Shown piece after piece: positions 11,729-24,300 of a DNA stretch of 64,000 bases; position 1 is the stretch's first letter, and every line of letters begins with the position of its first letter. The position numbers and the translations under genes are program-made. Below the pieces are notes generated by a model, which was not told the origin of the DNA, made no database searches, and saw only the letters and a program-made list of their open reading frames with translations. Source of the stretch: Tribonema minus (taxonomy: Eukaryota; Sar; Xanthophyceae; Tribonematales; Tribonemataceae); the NCBI GenBank assembly GCA_017506865.1, contig JAFCMP010000085.1, forward strand, positions 186,001 to 250,000, in the 5' to 3' direction.

Positions 11729-14700
11729 GCGTGCTGCTGCTGCTGCGCCGCGCGCGGTGTGGCAGCGCTCAGCACAGTGCGCGCAGCAGAAGCGCGCTGC
11801 GCACGGCAGCGATCAGGCAGGCAGCGGCTGCTGTCACAGGGTCGCTGAGAGTGATCGGTACAGACAGCCGCACTGGCCGCAGCGCGCCGGAGCATGAGAA
11901 GCATCTCGCCTGCTGCGATGCGCGGCATTTAATGCACCGCCGCGGCGGTTGCGCGGATGTACCACAACAGAGCTCGGCTCGTGCTACGATGCTGGTCACC
12001 AACAGCGCTGCACAGCTGATGTCATATAGCGGCCTCAGTAGCCATCACTTGCAGTGCCAGTGAGAATGCATGCAGCAGCAGCAGTGGCAGCAGCACCAGT
12101 GGCAGCGGCAGCAGCAGCAGTTTGGCGGTGGCACTTTTTTGTGGTGGCGGTGCCGGTAACAGCAGGCGGCGCAGCACTCGCAGCAACGGCGGCGGCACAG
12201 CAGCAGCGGCGGCGGAGCCGCAGCAGCAGCAGAGAGGCAGCGGCAGCAGTGGCGCAATAATGGCGGCGCCGCAGCAGTAGTGGCAGTGGCAGCAGCGGCG
12301 GCGCAACAGCTATGGCGCCGCAATGGTAGCTGCGAGCGGCGGCAGAGCAGCAGCGCCAGGTACAGGACGCAGCAGCGGCAGCAACAGCAGCAGCAGCAGC
12401 AGCAGCGGCAGCAGCAGCAACAGCGGCAACATGGGTCAGCTGGCGGCGGCACTGCGCCCCGCAGCAGGTTCAATGTCTGCAGCTGGCAGCGCGCGCTGCG
12501 CAGAGCAGCAGGAGGTATAGCAGCGGGAGCTCGCCTGCTGCTCCAGGCGAGTGATGCATCCAGCGGCAGATCTCATTACGGCGGTGGGGGGGAGCGTGCG
12601 CAAAGTGCGGCGCACGGCAGTTGCTTCAAAACAGGTACAATTTCTGCGCAAGCAGCATCAGATAGGCGCCAGCAGCTGCGCGAGGCGTGAAGAGGGATGA
12701 AGACGGGGGAGGAGGTCTCGCCCCGAGGCACGAGCAGCAGCTGCAGCTGGCGTCGAGCGAGCGCGCCAAGGACACACAGGGGGTCTGCGGCAAGGCTCAG
12801 ACGACTAACGTGCCGCGCAGGCGATGGAGGCTTCGGTCTGCAACGTGCCGAAGCGCTGAGGCTGACTGCCCCCCCCCCCCCCCCCCGCGCGCGCCCTGAG
12901 GAGACGCGCGCCCCGCTCACAGCTGCGCATCATCAGATACGGCGCATGCAGGGCATGTTTATTTGGCGGGGAGGCAGCGATAACCAAGTACCCAACGCGC
13001 GCACAGACGCTCGCATGAGGATATGGCCACGGCTGTCCCAGGTGTTTTGGTTTACCAATGAAGACGTACTTATCTGCGCTACAATTCCAAAGCCGGCGCC
13101 GCTGCCACGGCCGCGCACCTTTATTGTCAGGGTTTTCGGGCGATGCCTGCTGCGATCAAGTTGCTGCACATCCCTTCAAGCGGTTTTCTGGCAGCCCTTT
13201 GAGACAAGGTTTTCTTAAGTGGCCGCTGCGGCTCGTGCGGCTTGCGTCACTCCTCAGCGTAGACTGCATGTGCATGCGCGTGCGCTGTGACACGCATCGC
13301 GGTAGCTTCAACACAGGGGGGGGGTCGCGCGCACTCCCTCACGTACGCTCTCCCACGGGGCGTCGTCGCAGCTTGTATCGGGCAGGTTTACCGCCGAAGC
13401 TCGTCTGTCGCGCACGCAGCACGCGTTTAATAAAGCTCCGCCTGTGAGTTTTGAGTGTTGTGAGTGATTTGTGTTCATCGACCATTTGCGCTGCTGCTGC
13501 TGCTGCTGCTGCTGGCGGTGCTAATCTGTCGCGCGCTGCGCGTGCATGTCAAAGTGCAACACCTGAGTACTGATGCATGTTTTTGGCTGCGTCAGCCTGC
13601 TGCTGCGCGCAAGGAGGTTCTGCCACTCTAGCCTATTGAGCACTGCTGTACTGAGCGTTGCTGCATTCGACTTCGCGCGGGCATGATATGCACATGGCGG
13701 AATTACAGGCGTTCTTTGCTGTGTGGGCATATTTTCCGGTCTCTAAGAGGGCGGGGGGGGGGGGGGGGGGGCGCGCAACTTTGAAGTTTAAGTTGAGCAC
13801 TGCTTAGGTTCATGCAGCGTCAGCGTGGGCACAACCTGCATTCCGCGCCGCAGAAGATTACTTGCCAGATGAAGTTTCAAATCCACAGAGCTACTGAGGC
13901 TCGAACGATGTTTGCATGTTACACCAGGTAGAGAAGACGCTGTACATTGCAAAACGGCACGCGTGCGCAGGTGGCAACGAGCACACGGATCACCTTTTGA
14001 CGCTGCCACCTGGCAGCACTGCATCTCATTGTTGCATTGCAAGTGGTCTCGTGTTTCACCACAATTCCTAATGAGTTCTGGGTCTAAACGGGGGGGCGTT
14101 GATTTACCATGCAAGTCAGCTGAACAGCATATTCCAGCATACTCACCAACAGATGGAGCCCTTGCGCCGCGTGTGCAGCCAGAAGCCCTCACACACATCA
14201 ACACCGCTGCTGCTGCCTGATGCAATCGCGTCAATGGTTGCACAGGAGGCCTGTGCGCGCATCACCATACATGTGCTGTCAGCTGTCAGCGCGTGTGGAT
14301 GGCTTATGTGTGCCGACCACCGCCGCTGCTGCCAACTCACTTGTGCCGTGTGCGCAAGGCAGCACTTGAGGGCACAGCGCCTGACAGCCACACGCGTCCA
14401 AGCACGCCAGCAGGCGTTAACGCCGTACCGTCGCTGGCGACGTGAGTGCCAGTATGCCTCCCGTGCCATGTGCATCGGAGTTGTGTTGTCTATGCAAGTG
14501 CACCTCAGCACCTGCGAGAGGCGAGTACCCCCGGGGCCGCTTCACTGGTCCGTGCCAGGCAGCCGCTGGCGAACATGCGCGCCGCGCGGCATCTAGTATG
14601 TCGCTGCGCTGCTGTCTCCAAGGCAGCGCTCCCGCTCATCAATCACCGGCGCCTCCCAGGATGGGGGCTCAGTACGGTGCACGGCATGCGCTCACACCGC

Positions 14701-15365
14701 GCATTGCGAGAGGTGCGTCACTCTCGAGCGGCTGTGTTGCGCGGCGGCGACGCGCGCCGTGCAGTGCCGACGCTCTGAGCGGCTGTACCTGCGGACTGTA
14801 CCAGCGGCGCCGCAAGACGCGAGCGTGTCTGCCTCTCCAGCGCGCAAGCAGGCACCGCTGACGCAGCTGCGTCGCCGCCAGCCGGTGATGCACACGAAGA
14901 AGTCCGTCCTCGCTTCCTCCTGGACACCTCATGTGACACGGCCGGGCGCACGCGTGCGAGCGTGTGCGAGTGGGGGGGCAAAGGCATCATGGCGCGTGAT
15001 TGCCCGTCGGTACAACGCGCCGCGGCGACGCAGCATCGCGCGCAAATGGCCGGGGCCTTGGGGATGCTGAGTGCTGTGGCTCCGCCGGCGACACCACCGG
15101 CTGGCCGCGTGCAGCTGCAACCTCACGTGACTGAGCACTGTGGCCTTGTCATCACCCCCCTGCCGCCCCCGCGGTGCCGGCGCCATGCGGCCACGTTGCA
15201 CATGCAGACGTCGGACAGCGCCGCTGCTCGGGCGAGCCGCGCAGGGGGGCGGGGTGGGGTGGGGGGGGGTGGGGGGGGCTTGAGGCGCCACATTGCACAC
15301 ACAAAGCATGGGCAGCCGTGCAGGGGGGCGCGGGGGAGCCGCGCAGGGGGGAGGGGGGGGGAGAT
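11729..15365. other. Convergent intergenic region between HSCB and the sulfotransferase
   Basis: This 3.6 kb stretch lies between two convergent 3' ends. It holds CAG-rich arrays (about 12066-12440), a CTG tract (13489-13515), a poly-C run (about 12871-12887), a poly-G run (about 13752-13771) and an AATAAA at 13429. Open frames occur on both strands but look like by-products of GC richness and CAG repeats. One stretch following a CAG at about 13041 reads FWFTNEDVLICATIPKPAP in plus orientation and could be an exon, but it has no partner. No gene, tRNA or mobile element could be recognised. Confidence 0.4.
12066..12440. repeat. Intergenic CAG-rich low-complexity tracts
   Basis: Several interrupted CAG/GCAGCGGCAG tracts 3' of HSCB. 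No exon is attached. Open frames across them are low-complexity by-products. Confidence 0.8.
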
Positions 15366-18300
15366 TCACCGGCGGCTGGCGAAGTGCAGCGTCGCGTCCG
15401 CGTACATGGTCGCAAAGACCTCCGCGCAGCCGTCCTCCGTCGCGCGCACCTCGTCGTCGCTGAGCACGTCGCGCCACTTGCCGATGCGCTCCGTGAAGTT
15501 GCGCGGCGCCGTGTCGTAGCCGTTTCCTGGGGGGGGGGGGGGGGCGTGAGGGCGCGGGCAGGGGGGAGCGGGGCATCGTCAGAAACAGGTCCATCTGCAA
15601 GTCAAGATGTGTACTTCAAGAAGTACAACATAAATGGCGAATAATGTCAATTCTCGACCATTCATAAATTCGAGAGAGCGTGGCAGGGCGGCAAGCCACG
15701 GCAGCGCCCGCGCTGCGGCACTGCACCTGAATGCCCCACCCCTAGCCCACCTCTGATCTGACCCTTCGCGTCGGGACTCATGACTCACTGACTCACTCAC
15801 TGACTCACTGAGTCACGACTCACCGTGGTTCGGCCGCGCGGACATGGCCGCCTTGTCGCGGCGGCACTGTCTGCGCTCGTCGTCGGGGCCCGCCACGCAG
15901 CCGTCGTACACGCGCGCCGCGCGCAGCACGTCGCGCGGCACCGGCGCGCCGATGCGCGCGTACACCATGCGCGCGCGGTCCTCCGCGTCGCCTGCGATTC
16001 ACGACAAGGGAAAAACGCGGGGCAGCGGCGGCGGCGGAGTGTGGGGATGAGCCACGGGGCTCAGCGGATGGGAAGCGGGGCGCCGAAGCAGGTGCTGCGG
16101 ACAATGGATGGGATCATGCGCTTCGCGATACATACCTGCGCGGCCCTCCGCGTCGCCTGCGAGTAGAGTCACGAGTCGAGTCACGCACGCACAGCGACGC
16201 TCCGCCGTCAGCAACAGTCTGTCCATCCGTGAACAGCCGCAACAGTCTATCCATCCGGTGAACAGCCGTTGCGACGAAGCCAGCGCAGCCATGGGGGTTG
16301 GCGGTGATGCAGCACTAGTCGCAGTTGCCTGCAAGGCCGCGCTTCGAGCGGTGTCTCGTCGGTGCTGCTATATTACGTCAAAAGCCGTGGTGCTGGCGCC
16401 GACGGACATGGTGCCCGCAGGGTCTGCATTCTGCCTCGTGGAAGCTGCGCAATTGATTCACAACCGACAGTATCAACCATGCGCGCGTGGTCCTCGCAAG
16501 AAGGGGCGGGGGGGGCGGCGACGGCGGCGGCGGAGCGCGCGCTGATGAGGCATGGGGCTTTGCGGATGGGAAGGGACGTCGAAGCAGCTGCGGACGAAGA
16601 ATGGGACATCATGCGCTTCGCAATACATAACTGTCCCATGAGGAACTGCGCTGCGCCATCAGCTTCATGCATAACATCATTCCATTAGATGACAATCATC
16701 CGTTCAAGGGCAGTCAATGAACCCGTCAGTCTCGCCGCTCTCCCTATTGCACTTACCTCTGTGAGGCCGCGCTTTGAAGTGCAACTTCAACTTTGCCGCT
16801 GCATATTGGCGGCCGCGGTGCCGGCGGCGACGGTTCCTAGTGCCCGCGAGATCTGCATGTTGCCTCCTGAGAACTAAGCATCGCGCGACGAGCGGCGACC
16901 GGGGTGCTAACTCAAGCCCTAACCCTAAACCTACCCTGCGCACTCAGAAGGGACACGGATGCTGTCAGCCTCGACCTACTACAGGGGAGCGATGTCGGAA
17001 AGAGCGGGTTTTAAAGCAAGGGTCAGGGTATAGGGTTAACACTAGGGTTTGCCCTAACCCTAACCCGTCAACCCTAGGGTTTGACCTTAGGTTAACCCTA
17101 ACACTGACCCATTAACGTTAACCCTAGGGTTCACCCTAACCCTAACTCTAGGCAGGGGTGTTTGTAGGGCCGCCGACGGCGACATGTGCAGAAGTGCAAG
17201 CCAGCCAAACCCTTACCCTAACCCTCACATTCGTCATCACCCTGCGCGGCTAGCAAGGGATGCGGTTAGAGTTAGGGTCAGGACAAGTGCTATCGCAGGG
17301 TGCCGGCCGATGCTTGCCGGCGAGGGCATCGCGCTGCAGCAGCAGGTACTGCGCACTGCAGCACGCATCACCACTTCAAGTGCGAATCCTTTGTCTACCT
17401 CCACAAAAACTGACCAGGGAGGTCCGCATACCGCAGCAGCGGGTGCTGCACACGCTGAGCGCTGCTGCACGCATCATTCATCACTTCAACCTTATATACT
17501 GCAACATTGACTCACCCGCGAGATCCTCCTACCGCAGCAGCAGGTTTTCGGCGCGCTGAGCGCTGCTGCGCACATCATCAAATGACTTCAACTGCATCAA
17601 CTTCATTATCAACTCACACGAAGTCTACCGTTGTTTCAATAATCACTTCAACATTGCTAAGTTCAACACCGACTCACCCGCGAGGTGCTCGTACCGCAGC
17701 AGCAGGTACTCAGCGCGCTGAGTGCTGCTGCGCGCATCATCCATCACTTCAACCGCAACAACTTCAACATCAACTGACCCGCAAGGTCCTGCGCACATCA
17801 TCACTCCAATCTTGTCAACTTCAACATTGACTCACCCGCGAGGTCCTCGTAGCGCAGCAGCAGGTACTCGGCGCGCTGAGCGCTGCTGCACACATCATCA
17901 AATGACTTCAACCACATCAACTTCAACATCAACTCACTTGCGACACCATCGATTCCGCCGCTGCAACTTCAACACCAATTCACTCGCGAGGTCCTCGTAG
18001 CGCAGCAGCAGGTACTCGGCGCGCTGAGCGCTGCATCATCACTTCAACCTTATATGCTTCAACATAATTTTATCTACTTCAACATTGACTCACCCGCGAG
18101 GTCCTCGTAGCGCAGCAGCAGGTACTCGTCGCGCTGAGCGCTGCTGCGCGCGTCGTGCATGATGTCGCCGCAGATGCTGCTGGCCCACGCGCGCGTCGCG
18201 TTGTACGTGCGCGACGTCGGGTGCATCCAGCCAATCCTGCAGGGCGCACGGGCGCACGTGATATGTACGGTTTACTTTGGATACTGCTTTAGTGACAATA

Positions 18301-21300
18301 TAGGCTCGGCACGGTCGGGCGATAGGAGCGGTCACACTTTCGGGGGGCATCGAGATGATCTTGCGAGCGGCATCTCTCTGTATATGTATGTACATGTCCG
18401 CGCGGTGTGTGTTTGTGTGTGTGTGCGTGTGTATGTGATACTTTCTTTGAAGTACATACTTGCAGTAAGTACACACATACACTCGAAGTATATGACTCCA
18501 TAGACTTCTGAATATACAATCGAAGTCAATGTGACAAAGCGCGACGCCAGCACGACGCATGGTTACCTCACCAGGTGCGCGAGCAGGTCAGGAGCTGCAC
18601 TCCGCCACAAGTACTGTGGCGTCCTCATACCATCCCGAGTACTTCGAAGTACTTGTATGCAGTTTATATGACCATGTGAATGTACTACATACCATCCCGA
18701 GTACTTCGAAGTACTTGTATGCAGTTTATATGACCATGTGAATGTACTATTCACAATGAAATCAACTCACCCGTAGCGCGACGTGAGCACGGCGCGCGGG
18801 TCCCTCACGAGGTGCACGAGCAGGTCGAGCCGCACTTCGCCAGAAGTACTTGGGGGTACTTGTACATGCAGCAGCATCTGCTGTATATTAAATACATGTA
18901 GAGCTATGTGAGTGTACTTTATCATCACATCAGCTCACCCGTAGCGCGAGGCGAGCACGGCGCGCGGGTCCCTCACGAGGTGCACGAGCAGGTCGAGAGC
19001 TGCGCATACATTCATGAGTATTGGTACATGAATGTACTTATTATACTTCTGAAGTATGCATGTAGCTCTGTGAGTGCACTTGATAAGAATATTAGCTCAC
19101 CCGTAGCGCGACGCGAGCACGGCGCGCGGGTCCCTCACGAGGTGCACGAGCAGGTCGAGCTGCACGCCGACGGCGTCGGCCGCCGCAAAGAGCTCGCCCA
19201 GGCGCCCCGTCATGCGGATGATCTTGGCCGCGACGCCGACCTTGCCGTGGCACTGCGACAGGGTCTCCTCCACCTATTTCCACGGCGCGTGCGCAGTTCC
19301 AACAGCAGGGATGTCAGTGCGAGTCGCGCGGTGAATTCATACCTCCACGTCAAAGTGTCACCTGCGGCGGCGGCGCCGTAGCTGGCCACGGCGCTGCGAC
19401 AGGTCCCGCTCCGCCTGCATCTTTCCCACGCAGTCCCAGAGGCAACGCTCAGAGGAGTCGCGTCGGTAGGCGGGTGCATGCGTGCAACGACAGGTTGGTT
19501 CTGTTTTGCCTGGTGGCGCTGCCGACCTCGCCGCGGCACTGCAGCGGGCTCTCCTCAGCCGCCCGTGCATCGGGCGGGCGGGGGCGCGTGCAACCGAACT
19601 TGTGCATCGCGTCAACTTCAACTTCAACACAACGGCACCGCGTCATGGAGAGTCACCTGCTCCGGCGTCGGCATGTCCCCCGGCGCGAACAGCGGCGGCG
19701 CCGCGTCCCCCTCCCTGCCGCCGCTGCCGCCGCCGCCGCCGCCATTGCCGTCATCAAACAGCCCCGAGGCACGCAGGAACTCCGCGGCGCTGCCCGTCGC
19801 CCACGTGTGGTCGCGCGTGCCGATCCACTGGCGCCGCTCCTTGATCGGGTCGCGCGCCGCGTCTGCGATCTCGCGCGCCAGCAGCTCCCACGGGCGCACC
19901 GTGCGCTGGCAGCCGACGACCTAAGCGGGGGAGGGGGAGGGGGGCAAGGGGGGGGGGGAGGGGGGGGTCAGGTGTGCCAGCGTGCGCGGCGCGGGCGGCA
20001 GCGCTCTGTGTGCGTTGGGGAGCGGCGCGCGTCTGCGATCTCGCGCGCCAGCAGCGCCCACGGGCGCACCGTGCGCTGGCAGCCCACGACCTGCGCAGGG
20101 AGGGGGGTGGGGGGGTGGGGTAGGGTGGCAGCGTGCGCAGCGACATGTGGGCAGCAGCACTCTGTGCATTTGGGAGGCGCGCGTGGCGGCGCAGCTTGCA
20201 GGGAGCGTGTGGCAGAGCGACGTCGTACTTCACCCCCTCCTGCTCCTCTTTGGTGTGTGGTCAAGGCCTGGGTTGACGTGCGGCTCGGCCAGGTTAGGGC
20301 TTGGTTTAGGGTTGGGCGCATGGCGCTGGGCGCATGGCGCGGACAGCTGCGTTGCGCACACTGTATACCCATCTACTTTTGTAGGACGAAGGACGCGAAG
20401 CGCACACTGCGCGTCGCTGTCCCGCGCTCTTTGTACTGTACTTCAAGTACTTGAAGTAGAAAGTATTGTCCCCGCACGCGCTGTACGCGCTTGGCATTGC
20501 GCTGTTCTTGGTGATAGGAGCGGAAGGCGGCGCAGTGCGCGCGCGCTCGCGCCGCCGCAGCGCTCATTGTTGCCCTGCAGTCCGTAATGTTTGGCATTGG
20601 ATTGCACTCTCACCACAACCGCTTTGTCGTTCTGGTTATCATTGACATATGGCAACTGCTTCTGTGGCCTATGTTTACCAGCGGTGTCGGCGACGAGCGC
20701 AGACGGCAGCACTGCGTACTGGCGTGCTGCGTGCTGAGCATTGCTGCACTGCGCTGTCCCTGCCCTGCACAGGTATCGTAACTCTGACTTCTTGCGCATT
20801 GCAGTGCAATCTCGCTCAGTACAAGGCGAGCCGGCAGCGGGCACGCAAGCTCCGACACCCAGATACGTCTCTCAGAGTACGCCGCCAGGCTGGCGGAGGC
20901 GCAGCGCACGTGGTTTTGCACGGAGCAATGCGCTCGCATTCAAGCACTAGTACCTACATACCTCGAAGAGCGCCGCGGGGCTGGCGGCGGTGCGGCGCAC
21001 GGGGTTGTGCACGAAGCAGTGGGCTCTCCTGGCCTCCAAAATGCAATCGCAGGACACTATTGGGCGCCATGTGTAAGTCATTGTTGCGCATCGTATTGAA
21101 AAAATATGCATCATAATATGATGATCATATTGAAATGTCGTACCTCAGAGAGCGCCGCCAGGCTGGCGGCGGTGCAGCGCACAGGGCTTGGCCATAGGGT
21201 TGAGGTTAGCCAAACCCTAGCCCTAAACTCTGACCCTAATCTCTAACCCTAACCCTAACCTACTACTTGCCTCAAACTGCGTCAGTACCTCCATACTAGT

Positions 21301-24300
21301 GTTGAATGTTGATCGGAATGGTCTGTTCGTACTGATGGATCCCTGATCAGATTTACCTCAAAGAGCGCCGCGAGGCTGGCGGCGGTGCAGCGCACGGGGT
21401 TGTGCGCGGAGCAGTGCGCAATGGTGCCGTCGCCGTCCCACGCCTCCATCTCCTTGGCGCGCGCCGCCTCCATCGGCGGCCACACGAAGCGCAGCGGCCT
21501 GAGAATGCGCGCGCAATGCATACGAGAGCGTTGCAGGCGTCAGAAGCGGGTTACTCCGGGAAGGTGCAGAGTGCGACGCCTGTTCGGCAGCCACTCGAAG
21601 CGCGGCGGCCCTTGCGCATACGCTCCACATGCCGTTGCGGGCAATGCACGCCGTTGCAGGCGTGAAAGGCGGATGACAGCGGGGTGCACTCACAAGCTGC
21701 CATTTCATACATACCGTTGTTGGTGACGCACAGCGATGCAGGCGTCAAAGGCGAAATACGGTTACAGCGCGCGCCGCGTCCATCAATCAATCAATTTATC
21801 CATCCATCGGCATCGGTGGCCACACGAAGCGCAGCGGCTTTCGCACGGACGCGCGCACGACGGGGCTCGTTCAACGTTGCCGGCATCAGAGGCGAACAAC
21901 AGCAGGAGGCCTTCGCAAGCGCGGGCGTGGTCCGCAATGCACAGCGTTGCGGGTGTCAAAGGCGTATTGCAGTTGCAGAGTGCCGCGTCTGTGGCGGCCA
22001 CACAACGCGCAGCGAGCGGCCTGAGAGCGCGCGCGCGCAGTGCATGCCGTTGCGGACGATACAGACCGTTGCAGGCGTCGGAGGCGGATGACGGCAGGGT
22101 GCATTCGCAGGCGCGCGCGGGCGATTTGTACTGTTGCGCGCGACGCACAGCGCCGCAGGCGTCAAAGGCGACTTACAGAAACAGAGATATTACAGTTACA
22201 GAGCGCCGCGTTCGTCGGCGGCCACGCAAAGCGCAGCGGCGTTCATGCGCACGCGAAACATACCGTTTGCGAGCGATACGTACCGTTGCAAATGTTGGAT
22301 GACATTGATACTGTCAGCGGCTTCGCCCCTGCCCCCCCATACCGCACAACAACAATAGATCGTTGATATGTTTGATACATGAACACTTTATGACACTCTG
22401 CCTGCCGACCTCTGGCGCAGCAAAACTGGCATGTCACTCACTCGTAGTAGTCCGTCGAGTTGAATTTTGACCAATCAGGGTGCTGCTGCGCCCGCCGCTT
22501 GACAACGATGCTGTCAGCGGCTTCGCCCTTTTCCCCCCCGATACACCAGCAGCACAATAGATGATCAACTCGTGAAGTTTACATTACACTCTTGCCTGCC
22601 GGCCTTTAGCGCAAGCAAAACTGGCACGTCACTCACTCGTAGTAGTACGTCCAGTCCGTGGAGTTGAAGGGCAACCCCACCAGGGTGCTGCCACCGCTTG
22701 ACAATGGTGCTGTCAGCGACTTTGCCTCTTCCCCCCATACCAGCACAACACCCAAATATCGTGATATTTTGGTAGAATACATAATATTTTGATGACACTC
22801 TGCCTGCCGGCCTTTAAGCGCAAGCAAAGCTGGCACGTCACTCACTCGTAGTAGTACGTCCAGTCGGTGGAGTCGAAGAGCGACCCCACCAGGGTGCTGC
22901 CGCTGCGCCCCTCGCTCGAGATGATAACGCGCTTGTGCGTCACGCGCGGCAGCGAGTTGTAGTCGAAGCCTGGCGGCGGCGACGCAGCGGTTTCGGCAGT
23001 TTCAGGGTGTGACGCTCCAATGAGTCGCGGCGGTGGCATGTTTACATTGCGAGGATTCGTTGCATTGCGGTGCAGCGTTCGTTACAGTTTCCCACTGTGG
23101 CATTCCACTGTTTGCGACGGTGACAGCTTTACGGCGTGGGGTGTTTGTAAACTGCTGATGATGCGGCACCGCTCAGCAACCGACACCTGGTCTGAGCGCT
23201 GCTGCTGTGCTCGCCGGAGCTGCCGGTGGCGAGACGCGCTCGGCAGTGTACGCACCGACATTTCGAAGCTGACATCTGCGTCAGTACAGTTCAACGCTGC
23301 TGGGACTCAGCATTCCTTATCAACACATTTAGCTCGATGAAAGGAAGCGTAGTGCGTTGACGTCGTCAGCTTCGGGACAACCTGGGCTAACCCTAACCCT
23401 AACCCCAACCCTAATCCTAACCCTACCAACCCTAATTCTAGCAACGTGCGGCGCTGCGTGCCAGATGTGGCATCTGTTCCAGCAGCAGCAGAGCGCCGCG
23501 CTGCTGCGCTTGAGCACTGTTGGTGTGCTGATCTTGTGTCAGCCGCTAGAATTTGCTCAGGCGCAGTGGCTACGACGGAACAAGCTGTGCGCTGACTATT
23601 GTGAAATGAGCCGCCATCTGCGAGTATGGTCGCTTCGTACGCGCAACACGCTGCTGGTCACAAAGTACTTAATTGCAGCCCCCCAGCGCTGAAATATTAT
23701 GGGGGGTGTCGGGGCGGTCGAGGCTACATTGAACGATCAGAAAAACAACGACCGGAAAAAAAAGCTCTAAAGCAGCGAGCCTTCAGGAGGAGACTGCGTC
23801 CGGCCATGGCGACCGCATGTGCCAGCCAGGCTGCTGTGCAAGAACCTGCAAGCCTGTGCCCTGAACTGCTACCAGAATCAGAACTCAATGATGCAATTCC
23901 TCTATCAGCGACGGCCACACACAGCGTCACGCGTGGCGGCTGTCTGCAGGGCAAGGGACTGCATGCGAGCGGAACTGGCAATGGGCGTCTGGCGCAACAC
24001 CCTACCCCTTATGCCCTGACTACTGGAGCACCACTCCGTGACGGCAAAACCCGTCATCGTGCTGATGCTGCCACAGGATCTCACACGAAGTATCACTGTA
24101 AACAAACATATGCGTGCTGTGCTGATGGGGAGTAGTGTCTGCTGTTGCGGGTGTGAAGCGGTGATGAAATGCAGATGACGCGCGGTCAGACAGCAGTCAA
24201 AGACAATTGCAGTGGTTCCCGTACTTATATGAGCCTCAGGACTGTCAAGGAAGTGTATCCCACAGCTGATGACATGTGAGCGCACCACACACACACACAT

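Noticed and set aside
16915..17285. A chromosome end
   Set aside because: Telomere-type runs are short, degenerate, in both orientations and flanked by coding exons on both sides.
17400..18100. CRISPR-like regularly spaced repeats
   Set aside because: Repeat units match the adjacent exon end and splice donor, spacing is irregular, and the host is clearly eukaryotic.
19474..20454. A 326-residue plus-strand open frame
   Set aside because: It is antisense to the sulfotransferase exon 19920-19657, whose minus-strand frame has correct phases and family motifs.
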